A stretch of DNA of 64,000 nt, taken from positions 806,001 to 870,000 of the forward strand of contig NZ_FOZK01000002.1 in the NCBI RefSeq assembly GCF_900114435.1, read 5' to 3'. Within the stretch, counting starts at the first letter, position 1; the number at the start of each line of letters is the position of its first letter. The notes under the pieces are model-generated. The model did no database searches. It was not told where the DNA came from and saw only the letters and a program-made list of their open reading frames with translations. Shown here piece by piece: positions 35,820 through 44,979 of the stretch. The DNA comes from Halomicrobium zhouii (GTDB taxonomy: Archaea > Halobacteriota > Halobacteria > Halobacteriales > Haloarculaceae). Made by a program: the position numbers and the translations under genes.

Positions 35820-36894
35820 CGGGGACGGCGCCGACTGGACCGACGCGGAGACGTTCGCCGCCGCCCTCGACCGCGCCGAGACGCGCGAGAAGGGCCACTT
35901 CTTCGAGTTCTTCGCGGAGGGCGACGAGATCGAACACGACCCCGGCATCCGACTCGCCCGGGCCGGCAACGAGCAGTGGCTGAGCCAGACGCTCAACCAC
36001 GACCCGGCGTACTGGCGGACCGACGTCGCCGCGGAACGCGGGTTCGAGGAACCGCCCATCCACCCCGACTACCTGCTCGCGTGCGTGATGGGCCCCTCCG
36101 TCGAGGACCTCTCGGAGAAGGGCGGCTACTTCCTCGGCCGGACGAACGTCCGCTATCACGAAACGGTCTACCCCGGCACCGAGGTCCACGTCCTCTCGAC
36201 CGTCGTGGACACGCGGACCTCCTCCTCGCGGCCCGACTACGGCATCGTCACCTGGCAGACCGAGGGGTACGACGCCGACACCGGGGACGTGCTCGTCAGC
36301 TACGAGCGGACGAACATGATTCCGAGAAGAGAACAGGTGGCGACCGACGGCGGTTCCACCGAACGGAGCGACACGTACACCGCCTCCGACGTTCCCGACC
36401 TCCCGGAGACGTTCGTCACCCCGGACGGCGGCTACCTGGAGGACTTCCGGGCCGCGCTGGACCGCGCCGAGGACGAAGACGCCGCCGTCGCCTACCGCCA
36501 CGAGCGCGGGCGGACGATGGACGATACGCTGGTCGCGGGGCTCCCACTGGCGACGCTGAACACCGCCCGCCAGCACCACAACCGCGACGAGATGGCTGAC
36601 TCGCCCTCGGGCGACGTCGTCGCCTACGGCGACGTCACCCGCTCGATAGCGCTGGCCCACGCCCGCTCGGACGAGGCGACGTACCGCGAGCGGCGCTTCG
36701 AGAACGAGCGCTTCCACGACTTCGTGACGCTAGGGGACACCGTCTACGGATTCACGCGCGTGCTCGACGCCGACAGACCGGTGGCCGACGCCGAGGCGGG
36801 CGCCGTCACGTTCCAGCACGTCGCCTTCAACCAGGAGAACACGCCCGTCTACTCAGGCGAGCGGACGGCGCTCGTCCGCTGCCGACCGGAGTGA
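35812..36894 (+). CDS. mch: mesaconyl-CoA hydratase
   Basis: The 360-residue protein overlaps mal by eight bases, with GGAGGTG just upstream of the start. It contains two MaoC-like hot-dog halves: residues about 20-170 (GHFFEFFAEGDEIEHDPG, then GRTNVRYHETVYPGTEVHVL) and about 230-355 (SIALAHARSD, FVTLGDTVYGFTRVLD). It hydrates mesaconyl-CoA to beta-methylmalyl-CoA. Fusion of two hot-dog domains is normal for this enzyme. Confidence 0.92.
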   Translation: MTDGDGADWTDAETFAAALDRAETREKGHFFEFFAEGDEIEHDPGIRLARAGNEQWLSQTLNHDPAYWRTDVAAERGFEEPPIHPDYLLACVMGPSVEDLSEKGGYFLGRTNVRYHETVYPGTEVHVLSTVVDTRTSSSRPDYGIVTWQTEGYDADTGDVLVSYERTNMIPRREQVATDGGSTERSDTYTASDVPDLPETFVTPDGGYLEDFRAALDRAEDEDAAVAYRHERGRTMDDTLVAGLPLATLNTARQHHNRDEMADSPSGDVVAYGDVTRSIALAHARSDEATYRERRFENERFHDFVTLGDTVYGFTRVLDADRPVADAEAGAVTFQHVAFNQENTPVYSGERTALVRCRPE

Positions 36895-36940
36895 CCGCCC
36901 AGAGAACAGACGACCGAGACCGAACCACGACACATCATCC

Positions 36941-37981
36941 ATGACACGACTCTGCCGCACGTTCCAGACCGCACCGGCCGCCGTCCCGAAGGAGGACAGC
37001 GCGAAGTACCTGAAATCCGGCCTGACCGCCGAGGGGTTCCAGTCGCCCGACTGGCTGGTCCCGGACATCGAGGACGGGACGGCGCCGAACATGAAGGCCG
37101 AGGCCGTCGAGAACGTCGCCGACCTCGTGCCCGAGCACGCGCCCGACTTCGGCGGTGAGATATGGCCACGCGTCGAGTGGAGCTACGCCGATTCGGGATT
37201 CAGGGAGCGCGGGAGCGACCAGATCAGGACCCTCGTCGACGAGGCGGGCGACCACATCGACGGCGTCGTCGTGCCGAAGGTCGGTCGCCTCGCGGACGTC
37301 GAGCGGGCGCTGTCGGCCGTCGCCGACGCCGAGCGGGAGTTCGGCCACGACGACGGGAGCATCGGCCTCTCGATCATCGTCGAGACCGCCCGCGCCTGGT
37401 CTGACCTGCGTGAGATCGCCATGCTCGGCGAGGACGGCCGTCTCACTGGCCTGATCTTCGGCCCCGTCGACTACACCGCGGAACTCGGCGGCCGGGCGAT
37501 GGACGGCGAGCGCCCCCGCTGGGACGCGATGCTCGAACACCTCTCGAACGAGGCCAGCGCCAGCGACCTGGTCTGCGTCGGCGGCCCGTTCGACCGCCTC
37601 TTCCACGAGCGCGCCGGCGTCACGTACTTCAACGCGCCGGGGTACGCCGACCAGGTGACCTACGAGGCGAAGATCGGCATCGACGGCTCGTGGTCGCTCC
37701 ACCCCAAGCAGACGGTCCAGGCCAACCGGATCCACATGCCCACGAGCGAGGAACTCGAACGCGACGTCTCGAAGATAGAGCGGTTCAACGACGCGAAGGC
37801 CGAGGGGACCGGCGCCGTCGTGCTGGACGGCCAGATGGTCGACGAGGCGACGTTCAAGAACTTCGCCAACACTGTCGAGGACGTCCGGGCCATCGACGAC
37901 GCCCACCCACAGCAGACGAGCGAGTTCTACGACGACGAGTTGCTGGAGCGAGCGCGAGAGCTCGACGTCGGGTTCGCGTGA
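36941..37981 (+). CDS. beta-methylmalyl-CoA lyase, CitE/HpcH family
   Basis: This is a 346-residue HpcH/HpaI aldolase (CitE-like) barrel. Visible parts are PDIEDGTAPNMKAEAVENVA near the N-terminus, HIDGVVVPKVGRLADVERAL, the acidic metal-site stretch LTGLIFGPVDYTAELG, and the C-terminal GIDGSWSLHPKQTVQANRIH. In this context it splits beta-methylmalyl-CoA to propionyl-CoA and glyoxylate, closing the cluster. Paralogues act on malyl-CoA, so specificity is inferred from position. It lies 46 bases after mch. Confidence 0.9.
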   Translation: MTRLCRTFQTAPAAVPKEDSAKYLKSGLTAEGFQSPDWLVPDIEDGTAPNMKAEAVENVADLVPEHAPDFGGEIWPRVEWSYADSGFRERGSDQIRTLVDEAGDHIDGVVVPKVGRLADVERALSAVADAEREFGHDDGSIGLSIIVETARAWSDLREIAMLGEDGRLTGLIFGPVDYTAELGGRAMDGERPRWDAMLEHLSNEASASDLVCVGGPFDRLFHERAGVTYFNAPGYADQVTYEAKIGIDGSWSLHPKQTVQANRIHMPTSEELERDVSKIERFNDAKAEGTGAVVLDGQMVDEATFKNFANTVEDVRAIDDAHPQQTSEFYDDELLERARELDVGFA

Positions 37982-37994
37982 GGCAATCGCGGAT

Positions 37995-38321
37995 CTAGTC
38001 TCCGAACGGTGGCATCGACGCGCTCGATGGTCCGTCGCCGCCGGCATCGTCGTTCGAGCCGTCTCCGTCTCCCGCCGAGTCGTCGTCACTGCCGTCGTCT
38101 CCGGTCTCCGGTGTTCTCCCGGGGAGTTCGTCTCGGTCGTCGATCTCCTCTAGCGCACTCAGGGCAAGATACAGCGCGCTGCCGAACATCGCGGCACCAC
38201 CGACGACGTTCCCGCCGTCGGGATACTCGATGGATGCGAGTTCGACGGCGATGGCGCCGAGGACGATCAACACGAATGCAGTACACCGTCGAATCGTCCG
38301 GCGAAGGAGGGCGTCGGACAT
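37995..38321 (-). CDS. two-helix membrane protein with acidic tail
   Basis: The 108-residue protein has two membrane spans (about residues 14-30 and 37-55) and a long Asp/Gly-rich, probably disordered C-terminus that ends SSASMPPFGD. It converges with the lyase gene. Function and family are unknown. Composition is typical of haloarchaeal proteins, which supports coding. Confidence 0.6.
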   Translation of the reverse strand: MSDALLRRTIRRCTAFVLIVLGAIAVELASIEYPDGGNVVGGAAMFGSALYLALSALEEIDDRDELPGRTPETGDDGSDDDSAGDGDGSNDDAGGDGPSSASMPPFGD

Positions 38322-38427
38322 ACCGATCCGTGCCCCAGGCCGGACCGAATAACTTCCGGCTGTGGCGTCCCGTCGGTACCCTGGCGGGCCAGAGAATACT
38401 TATCACCTGTCTGAACGAAGGGCCAGT

Positions 38428-38967
38428 ATGCAAACCATCGTCGCCGGCACCCAGATAGACGCGCCGCGCGCCGACGTGTTCGCCTTCTTCGAGCACATGA
38501 ACGACCGTCGCTACCGCGCCTGGCACCCCGAGGCCCACCGGGACTTCCGGTACGTCAGCGGCGACCGCATCGAGACCGGCACGGTCGCGCACTTCGAGGA
38601 GGTCGTCGGCGGCGACGACCACTCCCTCGACGCCGAGTACACGGCCGTGGTGCCCGACCACGTCATCGAGTTCCGCCTGACCCATCCGGTGTGGCGGCTG
38701 TTCCTCCGGCGGGTGCGCCTGGAATTCCGCGACTCCGGGCGCGGGAGCCACTTCGTCCAGAAACTGTTCCTCCGGTCGGGGCCGATTTCGGCCCACTCGG
38801 CGCGGATCCAGGACGAACTCGCTGTCGTCAAGCAGCACATGGACGAGGAGGGCGAGAATCTACGCGATATCGTCGAGAACGACCGCGTCGACGCCATCGA
38901 TGCGGGGTCGGACCCGGCCGCAGTCGGGGAGCCGTCGGCGCAGAGGCTAAACGTCCAGACACCTTAG
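38428..38967 (+). CDS. SRPBCC-like (START superfamily) protein
   Basis: This 179-residue protein starts at ATG 38428. The beginning (MQTIVAGTQIDAPRADVFAF, then FEHMNDRRYRAWHPEAHRDF) and the overall strand pattern fit the SRPBCC helix-grip fold, a hydrophobic ligand-binding module. The last 60 residues are an acidic helix (SARIQDELAVVKQHMDEEGE). The ligand is unknown and the protein is likely cytoplasmic. The next gene starts 12 bases downstream. Confidence 0.75.
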   Translation: MQTIVAGTQIDAPRADVFAFFEHMNDRRYRAWHPEAHRDFRYVSGDRIETGTVAHFEEVVGGDDHSLDAEYTAVVPDHVIEFRLTHPVWRLFLRRVRLEFRDSGRGSHFVQKLFLRSGPISAHSARIQDELAVVKQHMDEEGENLRDIVENDRVDAIDAGSDPAAVGEPSAQRLNVQTP

Positions 38968-38979
38968 AAAAATTGAACT

Positions 38980-39366
38980 ATGGATCAGCTCGAACTCGGC
39001 AAGGCGACGATCGTATACGAGGACCAGAACGGCGACGTCGTCGAGGACACCGTCGACAACGAGATGGTCGTCTACGCACGCGACCACTGGATGCTCAAGT
39101 CCGGCACCGACGACGACGGCAACGACCTGATGAGCCAGATTCCCCGCGACCGGGTGGTGCGCGTCGACAGGAACGTCGAGAAGTTCGAGGACCAGGCCCA
39201 GACGGTTCGTCGACGCGTCGTGTCGTTCGCCGACGAGCTCCGCGAGAAACTCCCCGTGGACGTCGGCGAGGGGATGGGCGGCGGGCCGCGCCGGGGCAGG
39301 GACCGTCACGAGCCCCAGAGCCAGACGATTCCCGTCGAAGAGGGCGACGAAGGCGAGGGCCGATAG
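38980..39366 (+). CDS. hypothetical haloarchaeal protein
   Basis: The 128-residue protein begins MDQLELGKATIVYEDQNGDV and has a beta-rich first half followed by a helix (VRRRVVSFADELREKLPVDV) and a low-complexity charged tail. It sits 12 bases after the SRPBCC-like gene, so the two probably form an operon. I recognise no family or motif. Confidence 0.7.
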   Translation: MDQLELGKATIVYEDQNGDVVEDTVDNEMVVYARDHWMLKSGTDDDGNDLMSQIPRDRVVRVDRNVEKFEDQAQTVRRRVVSFADELREKLPVDVGEGMGGGPRRGRDRHEPQSQTIPVEEGDEGEGR

Positions 39367-39444
39367 GCACCGTTTCGGTCGGCTCGTGTCGTCCGATACC
39401 CCCTGGCGAGCGCTCGCCGGTGGCGCCCCGCGTCGGGTTCCTCC

Positions 39445-40464
39445 TCACGTGAGCTGGACGAGCGCGTACGTACCGATCGAGAACGCGTACAGCGGGATCA
39501 GGTACTCCAGCACGCGGCCGGGGAGCACGCGAACGAGATAGGGCGCAGCGATGGCGGCGAGGAACGCGCCGGTGAACAGCGACGGGAACAGGCCGTAGCT
39601 GATGGGAAACCCGGCGAGGAACAGGCCCACGTACGTGAGCGCGCCGACCACCGAGACCAGCCCCTCCGACAGGGACGTGATCGCGGTCGCGGTCTTCTCG
39701 AAGACGCCTGCGTAGATCTGCCCGAGCGTCGCGACGGGGCCGTAGCCCCCGCCCGAGACGCCCTTGTTGAGTCCCGCGAGTAGTGCGAACCCGGCGAGCC
39801 TGCGCGGGCGATACGTCAGCTGTCTGGGCAGGAACTGCCGGAGGAGCCCGAAGACGCCCATCGCGATGACGAGCAGGGCGACGTAGATCTCGATGGCGCG
39901 CTCCGGTATCTCGACCAGGAGGTACGCGAAGCCGATGGAGGCGAGCGTCCCGACGACGCCGAAGCCGGCCAACAGCAACACGGCCTTGGTGGCGTCCGAG
40001 AGCGGGCGGCTGACCGAGAACGTCACGTTCTCGAACTCGTGGTGGAGCGCGCCGGCGAGCAGTCCGGTGACGGTCTCCGTGATGAACAGTACCGGGACGA
40101 CTTCCAGCGGGGTGTAGCCGAACGATAGCAACAGCGGCGTCAGGGACGTCCCGAATCCCATTCCCGAGGCGGAGTCCAGCGTCTCGAAGACGAACCCGGC
40201 GAGGAAGACGCCGGGGACGAACAGCGACGGAGCGACCTGTATGACGTTTCGCCCGTCACTGATCATGGAGACGCCCACGAGGAGCGTCGCGAGGTAGCCG
40301 AGTACGAGCAGCACCACTCGTCGGCGGGTCCTGCGCCGGAGGGCGATTCGCTGGCCGATCGGCTTCGCGTCGAGTCGGCGCGCCTCCTCGCCGATCGCCG
40401 GCTCGGTGTAGTCGATGGGCTCCGTGTACGGGATCTCGGGGTCGGGGAAGTCTGGTATCGACAT
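39445..40464 (-). CDS. TauE/SafE family sulfite/anion exporter
   Basis: A 339-residue protein with a cytosolic N-terminus of about 50 residues and eight or more membrane spans. The sequence GMGFGTSLTPLLLSFGYTPL with a Gly-rich repeat, then LFITETVTGLLAGALHHEFE, and the second-half GLNKGVSGGGYGPVATLGQI are diagnostic of TauE/SafE (DUF81) permeases, which export sulfite, sulfonates or related anions. Substrate is unknown. The likely operator is described at 40480-40495. Confidence 0.9.
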   Translation of the reverse strand: MSIPDFPDPEIPYTEPIDYTEPAIGEEARRLDAKPIGQRIALRRRTRRRVVLLVLGYLATLLVGVSMISDGRNVIQVAPSLFVPGVFLAGFVFETLDSASGMGFGTSLTPLLLSFGYTPLEVVPVLFITETVTGLLAGALHHEFENVTFSVSRPLSDATKAVLLLAGFGVVGTLASIGFAYLLVEIPERAIEIYVALLVIAMGVFGLLRQFLPRQLTYRPRRLAGFALLAGLNKGVSGGGYGPVATLGQIYAGVFEKTATAITSLSEGLVSVVGALTYVGLFLAGFPISYGLFPSLFTGAFLAAIAAPYLVRVLPGRVLEYLIPLYAFSIGTYALVQLT

Positions 40465-40479
40465 CTCGTTTGGCGGGTG

Positions 40480-40495
40480 CGTATCGAACGATACG
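40480..40495. promoter_or_regulatory. palindromic operator candidate upstream of TauE/SafE gene
   Basis: CGTATCGAACGATACG is an inverted repeat of 7-bp arms around AA. It lies 16-31 bases upstream of the permease start codon, where a regulator could block the basal machinery. No binding protein is identified. Confidence 0.4.
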
Positions 40496-40893
40496 TCGCG
40501 GTGTCGACATTGTTCATTTCAGCCTTTCGCCGCGTTGGATCGGGCTAGCGTCTCGAAGCGGGAGCCATCGAGTGACGCGTCATCGGGGGCTTCGATGTCT
40601 CGGCGTGGCCCTCCGACATTCCAGTCGATCGGGGCGGATCACGCGACGTAGCCGTTAGCGCGGCCCGGCGGGGGCAATGCGACGCGAATGAATCGAGCAT
40701 ACTTCTGAGCAAACGAGGCATAACTGAAGCGGCGACGTGACCGGGTGTACGCCGTCCGTGGCGGCGACGGCGTCGACGCGGCCGGTCTTTGCAGTCGGTC
40801 GCTATCGTCTGCTTACCCGCAGTCGATTCCCACGAAGGCTCGGCCGTACCTGGCGAACGAACTGATCGCTTATAGTGTCATGTTTCTAACCAA
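40496..40893. other. gene-free stretch
   Basis: Nearly 400 bases between divergent genes contain no convincing frame on either strand. Besides promoter signals at the right end (CTTATA at 40869-40874, upstream of the DHH gene), I see nothing specific. Confidence 0.5.
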
Positions 40894-40899
40894 ATGTGC

Positions 40900-42060
40900 A
40901 TGAGGCTCGCTACCGCACTCGCGGACTATCTCACCGACAAGAGCTTCGTCGCGGTGATCTGTCACAGGGAACCGGATCCTGACTGCCTCGCGAGCGCGGT
41001 GGCGTTCGGGACTATCGCCCACTGGTGTGGCGCCGAAACGGTCGAGTACTTCGACGGCACACGGATATCTCGGCCACAGAACCTGGCGCTCATCGCCCAT
41101 CTCGACGTGAACCTCCGCCCGGTTTCGGAGCTGACTCCCGCCGAACCGGACGTGCTCGCGCTCGTCGACCACGCCGTCCCGGGCGTTCACGACGGACTTA
41201 CCCGGGATACGCAGGTCGACGTCATCCTCGATCACCACGAACACGACCGACCCGTGACGGCCGACTTCGTCGACGTCCGCCCGGAGTACGGTGCCACGGC
41301 AACCTTGTTCGTCGAGTACCTCCGAGAACTCGGCGTCCCGGTCTCGGCGCGACTGGCGTCGGCGCTCCTGTTCGCTCTCCATCGCGAACGGCTGGATCAG
41401 GTCCGTCACCCGACGCGACACGACTACCTCGCCGCCGCCGCGATGCTCCCGCTCAGCGACCCCGCCACGATCGACCACCTCTATCGCGCGGGCATGAAAC
41501 CGACGACCATCGACGCGATCGCGACGGCGATCCGGAACCGCCGCACCGTCGGCTCGTGTCTGGTCTCGTGGGTCGGGCCGATACCGGACCGCGAGGCGCT
41601 CCCCCAGACGGCGGAGTACCTGTTGAACCTGCAGTCGGTCGACACGGTGCTCGCTCTCGGCGTGGTCGACGACGAGGTCCACCTCAGTGCACGCACCGTC
41701 GATCAGCGCGTCAACCTGGCGACCGTCTTGCCGAGCGTCATCGGCACCGCGGGAAGCGGGGGTGGTCACCGAGACATGGCCGGCGGCGTTATCCCCGCTG
41801 CCCGGCTCGACACGTCCGCGCGGGACGGCGGGGACGCCGCCCCGCCGGCCGTCGACGACCTCGGGTCGCGGTTCTGTACGACTGTCGAGCGAGCGAAATC
41901 TGCCGGCGTCGTGGCGGAGCCGGGGCCCCCGGTTCAGGTCGTTGATACGGCCGTCGAGGCTCGTAGCGACGGATCGAACGCGCTCCCGGACGCGGTGTCG
42001 GCCGGCGTCTCGGACGACGCGGTCTCCCCACGGGGAACGCCCAGTGACGTCCACCAGTGA
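40900..42060 (+). CDS. DHH family phosphoesterase
   Basis: The 386-residue protein from ATG 40900 (ATG 40894 is also possible; the CTTATA box about 28 bases upstream favours 40900 if leaderless) has the DHH-DHHA1 architecture. Metal-site motifs are CHREPDPDCLASA (about 20-32), LVDHAVPG, DHHEHD (about 111-116) and GGGHRDMAGG near residue 290. Relatives hydrolyse nanoRNA, cyclic dinucleotides or phosphate esters; the substrate is not evident. It overlaps the UspA gene by 17 bases, so they are cotranscribed. Confidence 0.85.
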   Translation: MRLATALADYLTDKSFVAVICHREPDPDCLASAVAFGTIAHWCGAETVEYFDGTRISRPQNLALIAHLDVNLRPVSELTPAEPDVLALVDHAVPGVHDGLTRDTQVDVILDHHEHDRPVTADFVDVRPEYGATATLFVEYLRELGVPVSARLASALLFALHRERLDQVRHPTRHDYLAAAAMLPLSDPATIDHLYRAGMKPTTIDAIATAIRNRRTVGSCLVSWVGPIPDREALPQTAEYLLNLQSVDTVLALGVVDDEVHLSARTVDQRVNLATVLPSVIGTAGSGGGHRDMAGGVIPAARLDTSARDGGDAAPPAVDDLGSRFCTTVERAKSAGVVAEPGPPVQVVDTAVEARSDGSNALPDAVSAGVSDDAVSPRGTPSDVHQ

Positions 42061-42520
42061 ACTCGCGGGCACGGCGGCGCCCGCGTTCTCGGATCTGCTC
42101 CTGCCGACAGACGGCACCAAGCGGATGACGAGGGTGGTCGACCTCGCGATCGACGTCGCCTCGCAGTTCGGTGCTCGTCTCCACGTGCTCTACGTGGTCG
42201 ACGCCGAACGGGGCCGTTTCACGGGGTCGAATGCCCGTCAGAAACCGTTCCAGTGGGGCGACGTCGTCACCGGCGACGTGGCCGAGCTGGCGCGCTACCG
42301 CGGGGTCGAGCCCGTGACGGTGATTCGGGAAGGCGTCCCCCACGAAGTGATCCTCGACTACGCGCGCGAGGCAGCGGTCGACCTCATCGTCGTCGGCATC
42401 GATAGGCCCCGTACAGTCGTCGGCTACGCCGCAGACCTGCTCGGTCACACCCCCATGGGAACGACGTCCAGCCACGTCATCTACAGGGCCCAGGTTCCAG
42501 TCCTCTCCGTCCGCGTGTGA
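42044..42520 (+). CDS. universal stress protein (UspA family)
   Basis: This 158-residue protein starts at GTG 42044, inside the end of the DHH gene. It has a UspA fold: FSDLLLPTDGTKRMTRVVDL at the first strand, FGARLHVLYVVDAERG, DYAREAAVDLIVVGIDRPRT, ending with the usual VIYRAQVPVLSVRV. The ATP-binding G-2x-G-9x-G-S/T motif is altered (GHTPMGTTSSHVIYRA). It likely acts in stress responses together with the DHH phosphoesterase. Confidence 0.82.
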   Translation: MTSTSELAGTAAPAFSDLLLPTDGTKRMTRVVDLAIDVASQFGARLHVLYVVDAERGRFTGSNARQKPFQWGDVVTGDVAELARYRGVEPVTVIREGVPHEVILDYAREAAVDLIVVGIDRPRTVVGYAADLLGHTPMGTTSSHVIYRAQVPVLSVRV

Positions 42521-42881
42521 GAGTTTCCTGCGGCCTACCGGCACCGCGTCAGTGCCGACCACACGAGTCCGCGCCACGGCGATGCGCGGTCGCGCTAGCC
42601 ACGACGTCATCGCTGTCTCGCCGGTCTGACCGACCCGCAACGACCAGACGGACGGGTCGGGGCGACACCCGGTTTCCGGCGCCCTCACGCGATGTCGTCC
42701 CAGAGGCTGCTACCGCTGGCAGCCGACCGCGAGCCGGCGACGCCGGGACGACGGTAAGCCCACGTGGTGCACGCGATGGACGGCGTTAGTGCGATGCAGT
42801 CGGCGGGCGACGTCGCGGTGCGCTCGGCTTACCGCTCGCAAGGAATCTATAACAAAGTCGCCCGACGGCGTAGCGATCCAC
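42521..42881. other. gene-free stretch
   Basis: About 360 bases without a supported gene. The open frames are Arg-rich shadows. Promoter-like AT bases (TCTATAACAAAG near 42848) precede the HdeD gene. No repeats are seen. Confidence 0.5.
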
Positions 42882-43490
42882 ATGGAAGAATCGACAGTGT
42901 ACGGTTCGCGGACCGACGGTGAATCGATGCCCGGACTGGAGACCAGCTGGCGGTCGCTCGAAGTCGGTGGGATACTCATCGTCCTCCTCGGACTGTTGGC
43001 CGTGGTGTTCCCGCTCGTGGCAGGCGTCTCGATCTCGCTCGTGCTCGGCGGCTTGCTCGTCGTCGGGGGCCTCGTCCACGTCGCACACGCCTTCCGGGCG
43101 CGCGGATGGGCCGGATTCGCGGGACAGGTCCTGCTCGCCGTGGTGTACGTCTTCGCCGGTATCTCGCTGCTCGCGAACCCGCTGCTCGGCCTGACCACGC
43201 TGACGCTGTTGCTGATCGCCTACCTCCTGATCTCGGGACTCGTCGAGGTCGGGGTCGGGCTGCGACTGCGCGGCCAGCCGCGGTGGACCCTTCTCCTCGC
43301 CAGCGGGCTCCTCTCGGTGGCCCTGGGCGTGATACTGATCGCCGGGTTCCCGTCGACGGCGGCGTGGGTCGTCGGGCTGTACGTCGGGATCAACCTGATC
43401 GCCACCGGCGTCTCGATGGTGCTGATGGGACGGCAGGTTCAGCGCGAGGTGACGGCCGTCGGCGGCGCCAGCGGTGGCGTCGCTCAGTGA
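42882..43490 (+). CDS. HdeD family membrane protein
   Basis: The 202-residue protein from ATG 42882 has six membrane segments in three pairs (LEVGGILIVLLGLLAVVFPL, ISLVLGGLLVVGGLVHVAHA, GQVLLAVVYVFAGISLLANP and so on), the duplicated pattern of HdeD/DUF308 proteins. The bacterial member is linked to acid-stress resistance; the archaeal function is unknown. A membrane location is clear. Confidence 0.85.
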   Translation: MEESTVYGSRTDGESMPGLETSWRSLEVGGILIVLLGLLAVVFPLVAGVSISLVLGGLLVVGGLVHVAHAFRARGWAGFAGQVLLAVVYVFAGISLLANPLLGLTTLTLLLIAYLLISGLVEVGVGLRLRGQPRWTLLLASGLLSVALGVILIAGFPSTAAWVVGLYVGINLIATGVSMVLMGRQVQREVTAVGGASGGVAQ

Positions 43491-43584
43491 CGGTCTAGTA
43501 ACCGCTCGTTTTTCGACCCGACGGCGGGTCGCCGCTCGCGGCCGACGACGGACGGCCACCGGTGCTGACTGCCGACCGACGCCG

Positions 43585-43977
43585 TCACGCCATCACCCAG
43601 TTCGCGACGGAGACGTTCGGATCGGTCGTGCCCGCGGGACAGACGAGCGTCGCCTGGCGACGCGTCGAGGCCGGCACGTAGGTGAGCTGGACGCTCGGCG
43701 GCGGCCTCGCGCAGTCCGCCTCGACGGTCACGGAGACCAGTCCGACGTCGCCCGGGTTCCTGAGCCGAACGGAGACGGCCACCTCGTCGTTCGGCATCGT
43801 GTCGGTCCCAACGACGGTGGCGCTCGGCGCGACGCCGCTCGGCGTCGCAGCCATCTGCGCCGCGCCGTAGGCGACCAGCGACAGCGTGAACAGGATGCTG
43901 ACGGCCATCACCACCTTCTGTGTCGTCGACGTCTCTCCCTCGTCGGAGCTCCCGCCGGTGCGGTCGCCCCCATCCAT
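43585..43977 (-). CDS. TIGR02588 family protein
   Basis: The 130-residue protein has a short cytosolic N-terminus, one membrane span (VVMAVSILFTLSLVAYGAAQ) and an exterior beta-rich domain (DEVAVSVRLRNPGDVGLVSV, TRRQATLVCPAG). The initiation codon directly follows the stop of the TIGR02587 gene. The two families are almost always paired. Function is unknown; the exported domain resembles a membrane-tethered beta-sandwich. Confidence 0.8.
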   Translation of the reverse strand: MDGGDRTGGSSDEGETSTTQKVVMAVSILFTLSLVAYGAAQMAATPSGVAPSATVVGTDTMPNDEVAVSVRLRNPGDVGLVSVTVEADCARPPPSVQLTYVPASTRRQATLVCPAGTTDPNVSVANWVMA

Positions 43978-44811
43978 TCAGACCACCACCTGCGCCGCTG
44001 CGCCACCGAGCGACGCCGGAAAGGCCAGGACCACCGTCTCCTGGTAGACCAGCGCGAGGGTCGCGTTCGTGAAGTGCCCGAACGCGGTGAGCAGGAGGAA
44101 CGCCGTCGTCGCACCGACGGCGTAGGCCAGGAACGCGGTACCGAGTTCCAGCCGCCAATTGTCGGCTGCACGCCCCCGCTGTCCCCGGAAATCGAGTTCG
44201 AACAGGAACAGGTAGACCAGCGCGACGGTGACGACGACCAGCGTGAGGTGGTGGGCCCAGCCCATGTGCGCGGCGATGAGTTCCATCTCCTGGGTCGGTG
44301 CGATGGCGGCCGAGATGAAGAGGGCCCCGACGACGAACAGCGCGACGTTCTGAGGGAACTCCATCTCCTTCTCGGCGGCCTCGTCGCTCGTGGTTCCGAA
44401 CAGGCGGTTCGCCATCGCCGCACCGAACCCGAGGGGGACGACTTCGATCAGCCCGAGGCGGACCGCGAGGTCCGGTGACGACCCGAGGTCGACGATACCC
44501 AGTAACAGGAGGGTGGCGTACGAGGCGACGAAGCTCTGGAGGAGTATCTGCGTGACCGCCAGCGCGACCTGGGACGCCGACCCGGGGCGTTCGTTCGCCT
44601 CCCCGTTCGCCTCGTGGAACCCGACGAATCGGGTGACGACGACCACGCCGGACAGGCCGACGAGGGCGAACCCGAGGAGGTACGGCATCGGCAGCGTCCA
44701 GCCGAGCCACCACGTCTCCATCGTGTAGTGGAACGTCAACCCGACGACGAGCAGCGCGCCCATCACCCCGCGAATCTGGTCGCGAAGCACCGCGATCGCG
44801 CGTCCGTTCAT
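43978..44811 (-). CDS. TIGR02587 family membrane protein
   Basis: This is a 277-residue integral membrane protein with about eight spans, including LRDQIRGVMGALLVVGLTFH at the N-terminus and LLQSFVASYATLLLLGIVDL. The E-MEFPQNVALF loop and C-terminal EAQVVV-type ending fit TIGR02587. It is directly followed by the TIGR02588 partner. The pair occurs in diverse microbes without known function; transport or a membrane complex is inferred. Confidence 0.82.
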   Translation of the reverse strand: MNGRAIAVLRDQIRGVMGALLVVGLTFHYTMETWWLGWTLPMPYLLGFALVGLSGVVVVTRFVGFHEANGEANERPGSASQVALAVTQILLQSFVASYATLLLLGIVDLGSSPDLAVRLGLIEVVPLGFGAAMANRLFGTTSDEAAEKEMEFPQNVALFVVGALFISAAIAPTQEMELIAAHMGWAHHLTLVVVTVALVYLFLFELDFRGQRGRAADNWRLELGTAFLAYAVGATTAFLLLTAFGHFTNATLALVYQETVVLAFPASLGGAAAQVVV

Positions 44812-44979
44812 CTGACGGGCGACGGACCGGTTGTTCGGTCGGTGCGTCGTCGGGACGTCGGCGCGTTCCTCGTGACCACGTTCGGAACACCTGTTAGATA
44901 ATTGTCCTACTCGATGAAAACCGTTCGGTACGCGTTCGCCGGGTATCGTCGCGCTTCTCGGACGACAGCGCCGCCTGGA

